Positions 8,722-17,422 of a stretch of 64,000 nt of DNA are shown here, in pieces. Made by a program: the position numbers and the translations under genes. Within the stretch, counting starts at the first letter, position 1; the number at the start of each line of letters is the position of its first letter. Location of the stretch: the NCBI GenBank assembly GCA_046290435.1, contig JBKAGO010000048.1, positions 1-64,000 of the forward strand. The letters are read 5' to 3'. The stretch comes from CAVQUE01 sp046290435. Its GTDB lineage: Bacteria > Actinomycetota > Acidimicrobiia > Acidimicrobiales > UBA8592. The notes under the pieces were generated by a model. The model saw only the letters and a program-made list of their open reading frames with translations. It was not told where the DNA came from and searched no databases.

Positions 8722-9960
8722 ATGGTGACCCTCGACGTCGACTTCGTCCGCTCGCAGTTCCCGGCGTTCTCCCACCCCGAGACGGGTCGGTGGGCGCATC
8801 TCGAGAACGCCGGCGGCAGCTACGCGGCAGGTCAGGTCATCGACACGCTGCACCACTTCTTCGTGGCCACCAAGGTCCAGCCGTACTGGGATTTCGGCCC
8901 CTCGGCCGAGGCGGGCAGAGCGATGGACCGGGCGAAGACCCGGCTGGCCGCCACGTTCAATGCGTCGCCCGGCGAGATCCACTTCGGGCCCTCGACCACC
9001 CAGAACACCTACGTGCTGGCCCATGCGCTGCGGGCGGGCATGGGCGAGGGCCACGAGGTCATCGTCACCAGCCAGGACCACGAGGCCAACATCGGCGCGT
9101 GGCGCCGCCTGTCGGCAACCGGCATCAAGGTGCGCGAGTGGGCGGTCGACCCGGCCACCGGGCTGCTCGACCCCGCCGACCTCGACGAGTTGATCAACGA
9201 CCGCACCCGGGTGCTGGCCGTCACCCACGCGTCGAACCTCGCGGCCACCATCAACCCCGTGGCCGAGCTGGCCGAGCGGGTCCATGCGGTGGGCGGGCTG
9301 ATCGTCGTCGACGGCGTCTCGCACGCGCCCCACGACGCCGTCGACGTGCAAGCGCTCGACTGCGACGTCTACCTGTACAGCTCGTACAAGACCTTCGGGC
9401 CGCACCAAGGGATGATGTACGTGCGGCGGTCCCTGCTCGAGACCGTCGAGAACCAGAACCACGACTTCAACGGATCGACGCTCGAGTACCGCCTGGTGCC
9501 GGCAGGGCCCCAACACGCCGAGATCGCTGCGTCGGCGGGGATCCTCGACTACTACGACGCCGTCCACGCTCACCACTTCGATCAGGCGCCGGGCGACGAC
9601 GTCGAGCTGATGCGGTCGGTGTTCGAGCTCTTCCGGGCACACGAGGCCGACCTGATGGCGCCGATGGTGCAGTTGTTGACGAGTCGTGACGGGGTGCACC
9701 TGATGGGCGCGCAGAGCGCCGACCCCGACGTCCGTCATCCGACGCTGGCGTTCTGGTCCGAGCGCCGGTCGTCGGCCGAGATCACGGCGGCGTTGACCGA
9801 GGCGATGGTGTCGTGCGGGCACGGGAGCTTCTACGCGCCGCGCCTGGTGCGTGCGGTGGGCCTGGATCCCGACGACGGCGTCGTCCGCCTGTCGATGGTG
9901 CACTACAACACCGCCGACGAGGTGGCCCGAGCCCTCGAGGTCCTCGACACGGTCCTCTGA
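8722..9960 (+). CDS. Class V PLP-dependent aminotransferase / cysteine desulfurase-like protein
   Basis: ATG 8722 gives 412 residues. The fold-type I features are the GPSTTQNTYVLAHAL cofactor-phosphate region, SQDHEANIGAWRRL, Asp197 in GLIVVDGVSHAPH and the Schiff-base Lys223 in YLYSSYKTFGPHQGMMY. This matches the class V aminotransferase family that includes cysteine desulfurases, selenocysteine lyases and isopenicillin-epimerase-like proteins. The mobile cysteine loop of true IscS/SufS enzymes is not evident, and no Fe-S assembly genes are nearby, so a cysteine desulfurase role is not supported. The substrate is unknown. It is followed by a palindromic repeat array. Confidence 0.87.
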   Translation: MVTLDVDFVRSQFPAFSHPETGRWAHLENAGGSYAAGQVIDTLHHFFVATKVQPYWDFGPSAEAGRAMDRAKTRLAATFNASPGEIHFGPSTTQNTYVLAHALRAGMGEGHEVIVTSQDHEANIGAWRRLSATGIKVREWAVDPATGLLDPADLDELINDRTRVLAVTHASNLAATINPVAELAERVHAVGGLIVVDGVSHAPHDAVDVQALDCDVYLYSSYKTFGPHQGMMYVRRSLLETVENQNHDFNGSTLEYRLVPAGPQHAEIAASAGILDYYDAVHAHHFDQAPGDDVELMRSVFELFRAHEADLMAPMVQLLTSRDGVHLMGAQSADPDVRHPTLAFWSERRSSAEITAALTEAMVSCGHGSFYAPRLVRAVGLDPDDGVVRLSMVHYNTADEVARALEVLDTVL

Positions 9961-9998
9961 GCGGAGATCGCGGCTGCCGGGGCGGGGTCATCGGTTCC

Positions 9999-10286
9999 GG
10001 CGCCGAAACTCGTCGCCCTGACAGCACGTTTCGGCGCCAGAACCACTGGCCACCCGGACCGGCGCCGAAAACTGTCGCCCTGACAGCACGTTTCGGCGCC
10101 AGAACCACTGGCCACCCGGACCGGCGCCGAAAACTGTCGCCCTGACAGCACGTTTCGGCGCCAGAAACCACGGCCATCAGAACTGGCGCCGAAAACTGTC
10201 GCCCTGGCAACGCGTTTCGGCGCCAGAAACCACGGCCATCAGAACTGGCGCCGAAAACTGTCGCTCTGGCGACGAGTTTCGGCGCC
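9999..10286. repeat. Five tandem copies of a 40-bp palindrome, 62-bp period
   Basis: Cores run 9999-10038, 10061-10100, 10123-10162, 10185-10224 and 10247-10286. Each starts and ends with GGCGCC, has the outer arms GGCGCCGAAA and TTTCGGCGCC and a partly paired centre, and can fold into a long hairpin. The 22-bp linkers carry GGCCA; linkers 1 and 2 are identical to each other, as are linkers 3 and 4. The same palindrome recurs at 15870, 17370, 22344, 22406, 37956 and 38018. The array fills the gap between the aminotransferase and the next gene and holds no reading frame of its own. Confidence 0.9.
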
Positions 10287-10358
10287 GGAACGGATGGACC
10301 ACCAGCGCACCCGCCCCACGACCGCAGACAGCGGGTCCACGGGGCGCCAGACTGTGCC

Positions 10359-11213
10359 ATGGCGCGCGATGGGGCACCGAACGACACCGGCGACACCGGC
10401 GACGAGATCGTCGTGCCCATCACGGCGCCGGGAACCGAACCTCGGGACTTCACCATCTCTCCCGGCACCCCCGCCGAATCCAACAGGTCGACCGAACCGA
10501 CCTCGACACCCCGAGGTGCAGATCCCCGTCACGACGGCACGACCGACCGCAGCTCGGGCGCCGGCGGGACCGACGACCACCGACGGGGCGGCGCCGACCA
10601 CCGATCCGGCGGGACCGACGACCACCGCACCGGCGAAACCGGCGATCGCCGACCCGGCGATACCGGCGGCCTCGTCGACGACGACCTCGCCCACGACTTC
10701 GGAATCGGTGGCCTCGGCCCGGACCCGCACAGCACTGCGGCAGGCCATGTCGTCGGCCACGATCGCCTGGCGGACGTGGTCGCCACGTTCGGGTCGACAC
10801 TCGAATCCATCCGGGCCTCGCAGGGCCGCGCCCCTCGCCACAACCTCCCCACCGGGTCGGGGACCAATCAGAAGCGCATCGCCCAGGTGGTGCAGGCGAC
10901 CCCGATCGACGCCACCCGGGTCGTCGAGCTGATCCGCTCGAACGCCGCCCGGATACCGCTGCTCGCCCTCGACGCCGACGACCCCGCCGTCGGCCGTGGC
11001 GACGTCGTCTTCCCCGGCCGGCTCCGCATGCCCGGCGGCACCCGCCGACGTGTCGAGCTGCGCGTCTACCCGACGACGTCGGGCAATCTCACCGTGCTCG
11101 AGCTCCTACCCCGCAGGTCCTGGATGCCCCAGACCCGCCGCTACCTCCGTGCCGGAGTCCCCGCCATCACCGCCCTCAGCGACGCCATCGAGGAAGCCGC
11201 TGCGCGGTCCTGA
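10359..11213 (+). CDS. Hypothetical protein with low-complexity N-terminus
   Basis: The 284-residue protein was not recognised. Residues 1-105 are a disordered Asp/Gly/Thr/Arg-rich segment built from GDTGD and GGTDDHR-like motifs. The C-terminal half (about 120-280) is a folded domain with positively charged stretches: GSTLESIRASQGRAPRHNLPTG, TNQKRIAQVVQATPIDATRVVELIRSN, then beta-rich RVELRVYPTTSGNLTVLELLPRRSWMPQTRRYLRAGVPA. No signal peptide or membrane helix is seen. A CAGACT element lies 5 nt before ATG 10359, suggesting leaderless expression. Codon use in the C-terminal half is normal, so it is probably a real gene. Confidence 0.6.
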   Translation: MARDGAPNDTGDTGDEIVVPITAPGTEPRDFTISPGTPAESNRSTEPTSTPRGADPRHDGTTDRSSGAGGTDDHRRGGADHRSGGTDDHRTGETGDRRPGDTGGLVDDDLAHDFGIGGLGPDPHSTAAGHVVGHDRLADVVATFGSTLESIRASQGRAPRHNLPTGSGTNQKRIAQVVQATPIDATRVVELIRSNAARIPLLALDADDPAVGRGDVVFPGRLRMPGGTRRRVELRVYPTTSGNLTVLELLPRRSWMPQTRRYLRAGVPAITALSDAIEEAAARS

Positions 11214-11402
11214 CCGACGCCGGGGGGTGTGCCTTCCCGGCGGCCGCTGATCGAGAGCCCCAGAGGCGTGGTGACGAGCGTCGCGCCGCCATTCCCCGAA
11301 CCGTCTGGGATCTGCGGCGCCGCCGACCGAGCGGCCTGCGAGCGCAGCGAACCAGGCGGGGAGATGACAAGCCTGGACACCCCGAATCGGGCCGGCGCCC
11401 GC

Positions 11403-11978
11403 TCATCGCCGACGGTGGCGGGCCTCGTGATCCAGCAGGAACTCCTTGGCCTCGAGGCCGCCGGCGAAGCCCGTCAGGCGACCGTCGCTGCCCACCACCC
11501 GGTGGCACGGCAACACGATGGACAGCGGGTTGCGGCCGTTCGCGGCGCCCACGGCCCTGACCGCTGTCGGCCGCCCGATGCGTGCGGCCTGCTCGCCATA
11601 GGTCGACGTCTCGCCGTAGCCGATGTCGGCCAGCGACCGCCACACCGCCACCTGGAACACGGTACCGACCGGATCGAGCGGGAGATCGAAGACGAATCGG
11701 CTCCCGGCGAAATACTCGTCGAGCTGTCGGGCGGTCTCGACCAGCAGTGCCTGCACCGGAGTGGCCGCTTCGACCGCTACCCGGCACGCCGTGTCTTCGG
11801 CCACCAGCGATCGGGCGTCGAGGCCGGAGCCGACCCGCACCGGGCGTTCGTCGCGGGGCCACAGCACCGCGGCCAACCCCGACGGTCCGGCGATCAGGAC
11901 GAGTTCTCCCACCGGGCTCGGATACCCGCGCACGGCGAGGACGGGTTCGGACGGTGGCGGCGTGCTGGTCGTGTTCAT
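11403..11978 (-). CDS. ogt: Methylated-DNA--[protein]-cysteine S-methyltransferase
   Basis: ATG 11978 follows AAGGAG and gives 191 residues. The protein repairs O6-alkylguanine by transferring the alkyl group irreversibly to its own cysteine. The acceptor motif is LPCHRVVGSDG with Cys158, preceded by the DNA-binding helix region FQVAVWRSLADIGYGETSTYGEQAARIGRPTAVRAVGAANGRNP. The gene lies just downstream of an Ada-AlkA fusion on the same strand (start 62 nt after that stop), so the two probably form an alkylation-response operon. The protein has the usual Ogt length. Confidence 0.95.
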   Translation of the reverse strand: MNTTSTPPPSEPVLAVRGYPSPVGELVLIAGPSGLAAVLWPRDERPVRVGSGLDARSLVAEDTACRVAVEAATPVQALLVETARQLDEYFAGSRFVFDLPLDPVGTVFQVAVWRSLADIGYGETSTYGEQAARIGRPTAVRAVGAANGRNPLSIVLPCHRVVGSDGRLTGFAGGLEAKEFLLDHEARHRRR

Positions 11979-12039
11979 CGATCGGCTCCTTCGGAGATTC
12001 GTCGTGACTGCGTGAAGGCTGCGCCTCGAGACCGAGATG

Positions 12040-13668
12040 TCATCGACGTGCCCGACCCTCGGAGCGCAGACGGGCGTCGAGCTCCAACTGCCACAGGTGA
12101 TGGGTGGCGTAGGTCCGCCAGGGGGACCAGCGCCGTCCGGCCTCGGCAAGCCCCTCGGGGCTGTCGGGCAGGCCCAGCGCAGCGGCGCTGCGGCGCACGA
12201 TCAGGTCGCCCACCGGCAACACGTCGGGATCTCGCAGGGCCCGCAGGCGGACGTAGTCGGCGGTCCACGGGCCCACCCCACGGATCTCGAGCAGGCGGGC
12301 CCGGGCCTCGGTCCGGTCGGCGCCGGGGTCGAGCGACAGGCCGCCGGCGCACAGCTGCGCCAGCGTGCGCACTGCGTCACGGGTGCGGGCGGTGAAACCC
12401 AGGCCGTCGAGGTCGCCGTCGGCCACCGCGTCGGGCGCCGGAAAGACCCGGAGCCCGTCGAAGGTGGGCGTTCCCAAGCGCTCGACGAGGCGGCCGACGG
12501 TGGCGCACGCAGCCGCCACCGAGATCTGCTGACCTGCCAGGGCCAGGACCGCCGTCTCGAATCCGCCGACGGACCCCGGGGTCCGCAGTCCTGGACAGGT
12601 TCCCACGACCGGCGCCAGCACGGGGTCGGCGCACAGGTCGGCGTCGATGGCGACGATGTCGGCGTCGAGGTCGAGTAGCCGCCGGCACCGCTCGGCGGCG
12701 GTGGCGACGTCGCGGACGTCGTCGAGGCGCAGGTCGCAGCGCACGTGCCCCTCGTCGAATGCGAGACGGGCCACGCCGTTGCCGTGGGGAAGACGCAGCG
12801 TGCGCGTGAGGACCCCGTCGTCGACCCCCTGCACACCGGCGATCGGGTGCCCGGCGAACCAGCCCATCAGCTCGTCGACGGCGAGCGGCGTGCGATGCGC
12901 CAGCCGCAGCGACAACGCGACCGGCGCAGCACCATCCCTCGATACCGATGCGCTCAGCGGAGTCGCACGTGCCGCAGTCCCACCCGACCCCGAGCCGCCC
13001 GGCGCGGCAGCCGTCGATCCAGCCGGACGTCCGCGGCGCTCCGCCGCCTGGCGAAGCTGCGTCGGCGTCTGGTCGAACACCGCCCGGAGCGTGTCGTTGA
13101 ACTGGCGGATGCTCGAGAACCCGGCGGCGAACGCCACGTCGCCGAAGCGCAGGTCGGTCGTCTCGATGAGCACCCGGGCGGTCTGGGCCCGACGGGCCCG
13201 GGCGATCGCCAGCGGGCCGGCACCCACCCGTTCGCCGAGGACCCGGTCGAGGTGGCGGGTGCTGACGGCGAGCTGCTGTGCGAGACCACCGACGCCCGAA
13301 CGCTCGACGACACCGTCGGCGATCAGCCGCATCGCCCGCCCGACGAGATCGTGGTCGCGGTCCCACAACGGCGACCCCGGCGACGCGTCGGGCCGGCACC
13401 GCTTGCACGCCCGGTAGCCAGCCCGCTGGGCGGCGGCCGCCGTGGCGTGGAACGTGGCGTGCTCGGGACGCGGATGCACCGGCGTCGGGCAGCTCGGCCG
13501 GCAGTAGATGCCGGTGCTGGTGACCCCGATCCAGATCCACCCGTCGAACCGGGCGTCGCGTGCCAGCACGGCCCGGTAGCACTCCTCGGGGCTCGGCAAC
13601 AGCGCGGCCGACCCCGCGGAGCCGCTCGAAGGCGGGTCCTGTACGGCGGCAGCGGTCGGTCCGGTCAT
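12040..13668 (-). CDS. Ada regulatory/metal-binding domain fused to AlkA DNA-3-methyladenine glycosylase
   Basis: ATG 13668 gives 542 residues. The N-terminal Ada zinc domain has the four cysteines Cys56, Cys60, Cys88 and Cys91 (GIYCRPSC and ACKRC), where methyl phosphotriesters are repaired in Ada. An AraC-type helix-turn-helix pair follows (about 105-210, with DVAFAAGFSSIRQFNDTLRAVF). The rest is AlkA: an N-terminal beta domain, then HhH-GPD (LLEIRGVGPWTADYVRLRALRD) with catalytic Asp488 in LPVGDLIVRR. It should both sense methylation damage and excise alkylated bases. The Ada O6-methylguanine domain is absent here and is supplied by the adjacent ogt gene. A CAGACT box 7 nt before the ATG suggests a leaderless transcript. 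Confidence 0.95.
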   Translation of the reverse strand: MTGPTAAAVQDPPSSGSAGSAALLPSPEECYRAVLARDARFDGWIWIGVTSTGIYCRPSCPTPVHPRPEHATFHATAAAAQRAGYRACKRCRPDASPGSPLWDRDHDLVGRAMRLIADGVVERSGVGGLAQQLAVSTRHLDRVLGERVGAGPLAIARARRAQTARVLIETTDLRFGDVAFAAGFSSIRQFNDTLRAVFDQTPTQLRQAAERRGRPAGSTAAAPGGSGSGGTAARATPLSASVSRDGAAPVALSLRLAHRTPLAVDELMGWFAGHPIAGVQGVDDGVLTRTLRLPHGNGVARLAFDEGHVRCDLRLDDVRDVATAAERCRRLLDLDADIVAIDADLCADPVLAPVVGTCPGLRTPGSVGGFETAVLALAGQQISVAAACATVGRLVERLGTPTFDGLRVFPAPDAVADGDLDGLGFTARTRDAVRTLAQLCAGGLSLDPGADRTEARARLLEIRGVGPWTADYVRLRALRDPDVLPVGDLIVRRSAAALGLPDSPEGLAEAGRRWSPWRTYATHHLWQLELDARLRSEGRARR

Positions 13669-13784
13669 GGGCCTCAGTCTGGCCCGCCTACCCTCCGGTT
13701 CCTGGCGGAAATCGGACACGAGCGCCGACACCCATGCCGGCGACGACCCGGGCACGCCGGGCGTGGATGCGCGAGGCTGACCCG

Positions 13785-14804
13785 ATGACCGAAGCCACGA
13801 ACCGCCAGCTGATCCTCGTCGACCGTCCCGTCGGACCCGTCGGCGACGAGAACTTCGAACTCCGCACCGGCCCCGTCCCCGAACCCGGACCCGGCCAGGT
13901 CCTCGTCGAGACCGTCTGGATCGGATTCGATCCCACCCAGCGGGGCTGGCTCAACGACGTCCCCAGCTACATACCGCCCGTGCCGATCGGCGATCCCATG
14001 CGGGCCAGCGGTGTCGGGCGTGTCGTGGCGTCGAACGACCCGGCCTACGCAGAGGGCGACTGGGTGAGCGGGCTGCTCGGGTGGCAGGACTACTCGGTGC
14101 AGGGCCCCGGTATCGGGTTCGGCATCAACAAGGTGCCCGACGGCATCCCGCCCCAGGCCGTGCTGAGCATCTACGGCACCACCGGCATGACGGCATACTT
14201 CGGCATGCTCGACCTGGGCAAGCCCGAGGCCGGCGAGACCGTGTTCGTGTCCGGCGCCGCGGGCTCGACCGGATCCATCGCGCTGCAGATCGCCAAGTTG
14301 CAGGGCGCCACCGTCATCGGCTCCGCCGGCGGCGCACGCAAGTGCGAGTGGGTCACCGACGTCGCCGGCGCCGACGCCTGCATCGACTACAAGTCCGAGG
14401 ACACCCAGGCCCGCCTGCGAGAGCTCGCCCCCAAGGGACTGAACCTCTACTTCGACAACGTCGGCGGCCCCACCCTCGAAGCGGCGCTCGCCAACATCGC
14501 CATGCGCGCCCGGATCGTGTTGTGCGGCGGGATCTCGTCGGGCTACGGCGTCGAGGAGCTCCCACCCGGGCCCCGCAACTACATGCAGCTCGTCATCATG
14601 CGGGCCCGCATGGAGGGCTTCATCGTCATCGACTACATGGACCGCTACGCCGAGGGCATCAAGGCGATGTCCGAGTGGGTCGCCAACGGCGACATCACCT
14701 ACACCGAGCAGGTCGCCGAAGGGCTCGAGAACTGCCCCGCCACGCTGCGGGGCCTCTTCGAGGGCGCCAACCTCGGCAAGCAGCTCCTGAAGGTGCGCGA
14801 CTGA
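13785..14804 (+). CDS. NADP-dependent MDR-family oxidoreductase (prostaglandin/leukotriene reductase-like)
   Basis: ATG 13785 gives 339 residues. The zinc-free MDR fold has an N-terminal GroES-like domain and a Rossmann domain with GAAGSTGSIALQIAK (157 onward). The subfamily signatures IYGTTGMTAYFGMLDLGKPEAGETVFVSGAAG and LNLYFDNVGGPTLEAAL are those of the YncB/CurA/PTGR group, which reduce alpha,beta-unsaturated ketones and aldehydes. The stop overlaps the start of the downstream nitronate monooxygenase gene (ATGA), so the two are translationally coupled. The endogenous substrate is unknown. Confidence 0.93.
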   Translation: MTEATNRQLILVDRPVGPVGDENFELRTGPVPEPGPGQVLVETVWIGFDPTQRGWLNDVPSYIPPVPIGDPMRASGVGRVVASNDPAYAEGDWVSGLLGWQDYSVQGPGIGFGINKVPDGIPPQAVLSIYGTTGMTAYFGMLDLGKPEAGETVFVSGAAGSTGSIALQIAKLQGATVIGSAGGARKCEWVTDVAGADACIDYKSEDTQARLRELAPKGLNLYFDNVGGPTLEAALANIAMRARIVLCGGISSGYGVEELPPGPRNYMQLVIMRARMEGFIVIDYMDRYAEGIKAMSEWVANGDITYTEQVAEGLENCPATLRGLFEGANLGKQLLKVRD

Positions 14805-15763
14805 TGACCGACACCACCACCGCCACCACGTTCCCCCACCCCGCCTTCGACAACCGCGTCGCCCGCGACCTGGGTGTGTCGATCCCCATCGTGCAGGCCC
14901 CGATGGGCTGGATCGCCCGCAGCCAGCTGGCCTCGGCGGTCTCGCAGGCGGGCGCCTGCGGCATCATCGAGACCTCCTCGGGCGAGCTCGACGCCGTCAA
15001 GGACGAGATCCGCAAGATGCGCGAGCTCACCGACGCACCGTTCGGCGTCAACATCGCCCAGGCATTCGTGCGCGATCCGAGCATCGCCGAGTTCGTCATC
15101 GAACAGGGCGTCAAGTTCGTCACGACCTCGGCCGGGTCGCCCACCAAGTACACCAGCGTCCTGAAGGACGCCGGGCTCACCGTCTACCACGTGGTCCCGA
15201 CGTTGGCCGCGGCCAAGAAGGCCGTCGACGCCGGTGTCGACGGCCTGGTGGTCGAGGGCGGCGAGGGCGGCGGGTTCAAGTCGCCCACCCCGGTGGCGTC
15301 GATGGTGCTGCTACCGCTGATCCGCAGCCACGTCGACGTCCCGATCATCGCCGCGGGCGGCATCACCGACGGCGCCACGATGGCCGCGGCGTTCGCGCTG
15401 GGCGCCGAGGGCGTGCAGATGGGTACCCGGATGGTGTCGGCGCTCGAGTCGCCGGTGCACCTCAACTGGAAGCAGGCCATCGTCGACGCGGCGGAGACCG
15501 ACACGCTGTTCCTCAACCAGCGGCACTCGCCTGCGTTGCGGGCGCTGCGCACCGAACGCACCGAGGCTCTGGTCGACGCCACCCACAACGTGTTCGGTGA
15601 CTTCGGCGACGCCATGGCGCTGTACTTCGGTGGCGACATGAACGCGGCGCTGGCGCTGACCGGCCAGGTGTGCGGCCGCATCGACGAGATCCGACCGGTG
15701 GCCGACATCATCGCCGACACGGTCCGGGAGTTCGCCGAGGTGGTGGCCCGCCTGCAGGGCTGA
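14804..15763 (+). CDS. Nitronate monooxygenase / 2-nitropropane dioxygenase family protein
   Basis: ATG 14804 overlaps the upstream stop and gives 319 residues. The FMN-binding TIM barrel is visible: IPIVQAPMGWIARSQLASAVSQAGACG, DAPFGVNIAQAF, VDGLVVEGGEGGGFKS, IIAAGGITDGATMAAAFALGAEGVQMGTRM. Family members oxidise alkyl nitronates, or act as FMN-dependent enoyl reductase-like enzymes. The classical catalytic His next to a GGHxG motif is replaced here by EGGEGGGFK, so the family's usual nitronate activity is uncertain. Pairing with an MDR reductase suggests reduction or detoxification of an unsaturated compound. Confidence 0.88.
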   Translation: MTDTTTATTFPHPAFDNRVARDLGVSIPIVQAPMGWIARSQLASAVSQAGACGIIETSSGELDAVKDEIRKMRELTDAPFGVNIAQAFVRDPSIAEFVIEQGVKFVTTSAGSPTKYTSVLKDAGLTVYHVVPTLAAAKKAVDAGVDGLVVEGGEGGGFKSPTPVASMVLLPLIRSHVDVPIIAAGGITDGATMAAAFALGAEGVQMGTRMVSALESPVHLNWKQAIVDAAETDTLFLNQRHSPALRALRTERTEALVDATHNVFGDFGDAMALYFGGDMNAALALTGQVCGRIDEIRPVADIIADTVREFAEVVARLQG

Positions 15764-15865
15764 GCTCCCTCGGCCACCGCTCCTGACCGCTCGGACACCA
15801 CGCTCTCGACCGCTCGGACACCGGGCTCTCCTTCGGCCGACGCCCAAGCTGACCGTGGCCATCGG

Positions 15866-15913
15866 TTCTGGCGCCGAAACTCGTTGCTCTGGCGACGGTT
15901 TTCGGCGCCAGAA
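15866..15913. repeat. Single copy of the GGCGCC palindrome
   Basis: The 40-bp core is 15870-15909, with TTCT and AGAA extending the stem on either side. It lies between nitronate monooxygenase and the secreted trypsin-fold gene. It is the same family as the 62-bp-period arrays, but single. Confidence 0.85.
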
Positions 15914-16012
15914 GGTGACCCCGTCGGTCGGGGCTGTTGCGCTGCTGTTGCGACCGGTCGCGATGCTCGCGCTCCATGCCCCGACGCGCGGGGCGGAGAG
16001 CTGGAGCAGAAC

Positions 16013-17149
16013 ATGGAGTATCCATACCCACGACGACCTCGGGCGAGAAGTCCACGTGCACTCGCAACAGTCGCGATGCTGGTCATCGGCGCACTTGCGG
16101 CGCCGACACTCGCCAGCCCAGCCGGCGCGAACGCCGAGGCTGGCGGCCCCGTGACCGCGCTCAGTGGCGACAGCCAGTCGATCGGGTCCAGCCGGCCGTA
16201 CCTCACCCTGGTGCTCGTGGACCGCGGTGAGGGCTTCCTCCGTGGCTGCTCCGGCGCTCTCATCGCCCGCGAATGGGTCGTGACGAGCGCAAACTGCGTG
16301 GCGAACCTGAATGCCCGAGCGTCGGTCACCGTGGAATTCAACGACGCACGCGAAACCACTGCCGAAGTCCGTCGGGTCGTCATCGATCCCTTGCACGAGC
16401 CCGGCGACGCCGTCCGGAACTCGGTGGCCCTGCTCGGCCTCGCATCACGCACCCGCGTCGCCCCGATCCGGATCGCGCGCAACCCTGCGGTCACCGCACG
16501 GAACCGACCCATCCTGGTGAGCGGCATCGGTACGACGTGTACGGGCTGCCGCGACAACCAGGCCCGTACGGGACGAACCACGCTGATGGCTGATGACGAT
16601 GTCGCGGGCATCCTCGAAGAGCTTCGCTTCGTCGACGAGCGCCCCACCGGGGTGCATCTCGAACGACTGATGCTGACACGCGGCGACGTTGGCCTGTGCG
16701 ACTTCGACTACGGCGCTCCCCTCACCACACCCGGAAAGCGAGCGCAGTTGGTGGGGATCGGTCTGTCATCGATCAAGCCGGTGACGGCACCCGCCTGCAC
16801 CCGAGCGACCGATGGCAATCACTACGTCTTCGCCGTCGACCTGGTCACCTCGCGCACGGCCCGCTGGGTGCAACGCACCGCCAGGGCGCCGAAGGCCGCT
16901 CGCTGTGGGGGCCAACGGGCGACCATCGTCGGCACCAACAGCAGCGACATCATCCTCGGGACCGACGGACGCGACGTCATCGTCACCGGAGGCGGAGCCG
17001 ACACGGTGTACGCCGGGGGCGGCAACGATCTGATCTGCACGGGCGCCGGCGGCGATCGCATCGACGGGGGAAGCGGGACCGACACCTGCATCGGCGGCGC
17101 CGGCCGTGATCGCGCCACGGGCTGCGAGCGGCGGCGCCAGATTCCCTGA
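16013..17149 (+). CDS. Secreted trypsin-fold pseudoprotease with RTX-type calcium-binding tail
   Basis: ATG 16013 follows GGAG and gives 378 residues. The N-terminus is a signal peptide (Arg-rich head, ALATVAMLVIGALAAPTLASPAGA). Residues 60-285 resemble an S1 trypsin-like domain (CSGALIAREWVVTSANCVANL), but the triad positions are substituted: His by Asn94 in SANC, Asp by Ser137 in NSVALLGL, and Ser by Tyr233 in FDYGAPL where GDSGGPL is expected. Residues 304-366 hold RTX-like Gly/Asp repeats (TDGRDVIVTGGGADTVYAGGGNDL) that bind calcium in exported proteins. The likely role is a secreted binding or structural protein rather than a protease. The alignment was made by eye. Confidence 0.82.
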   Translation: MEYPYPRRPRARSPRALATVAMLVIGALAAPTLASPAGANAEAGGPVTALSGDSQSIGSSRPYLTLVLVDRGEGFLRGCSGALIAREWVVTSANCVANLNARASVTVEFNDARETTAEVRRVVIDPLHEPGDAVRNSVALLGLASRTRVAPIRIARNPAVTARNRPILVSGIGTTCTGCRDNQARTGRTTLMADDDVAGILEELRFVDERPTGVHLERLMLTRGDVGLCDFDYGAPLTTPGKRAQLVGIGLSSIKPVTAPACTRATDGNHYVFAVDLVTSRTARWVQRTARAPKAARCGGQRATIVGTNSSDIILGTDGRDVIVTGGGADTVYAGGGNDLICTGAGGDRIDGGSGTDTCIGGAGRDRATGCERRRQIP

Positions 17150-17369
17150 GGGCCGCAGGGTCAGATGGCTGGCCGTGCGGTGGCGAGGTGGCGGAAGTGT
17201 TCGCCGGAGCGGCGGAGTCGGGCGGACCCGCGGCGGACCGGTGGACCAGATGGCGGAACCGGGCGGCGGACCGGGGCCGGAGGGGTGCGCACCCTCCGGC
17301 CCCGTCGTCGTTCGTGCCGACAGCGGCGGTGGCCCTACTGCAGGGCCGAGCCACGGGGCCATCGTTTCT

Positions 17370-17409
17370 GGCGCCGAAACTCGTTGCCAGAGCAACGAGT
17401 TTCGGCGCC
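17370..17409. repeat. Perfect copy of the GGCGCC palindrome
   Basis: This is the cleanest member of the family: two perfect 18-bp arms, GGCGCCGAAACTCGTTGC and its complement, around a 4-nt CAGA loop. It sits 13 nt downstream of the molybdopterin oxidoreductase stop, where it could act as a terminator. Confidence 0.9.
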
Positions 17410-17422
17410 GGAGACTGACCGC

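Noticed and set aside
8722..9960. Cysteine desulfurase for Fe-S assembly
   Set aside because: No Fe-S assembly genes are adjacent and the active-site cysteine loop is not evident, so only the fold family is called.
9999..10286. CRISPR array, suggested by five regularly spaced repeats
   Set aside because: The spacers are not unique (two pairs are identical), the 40-bp repeat is a full palindrome, and the same repeat occurs singly elsewhere. No cas gene is present.
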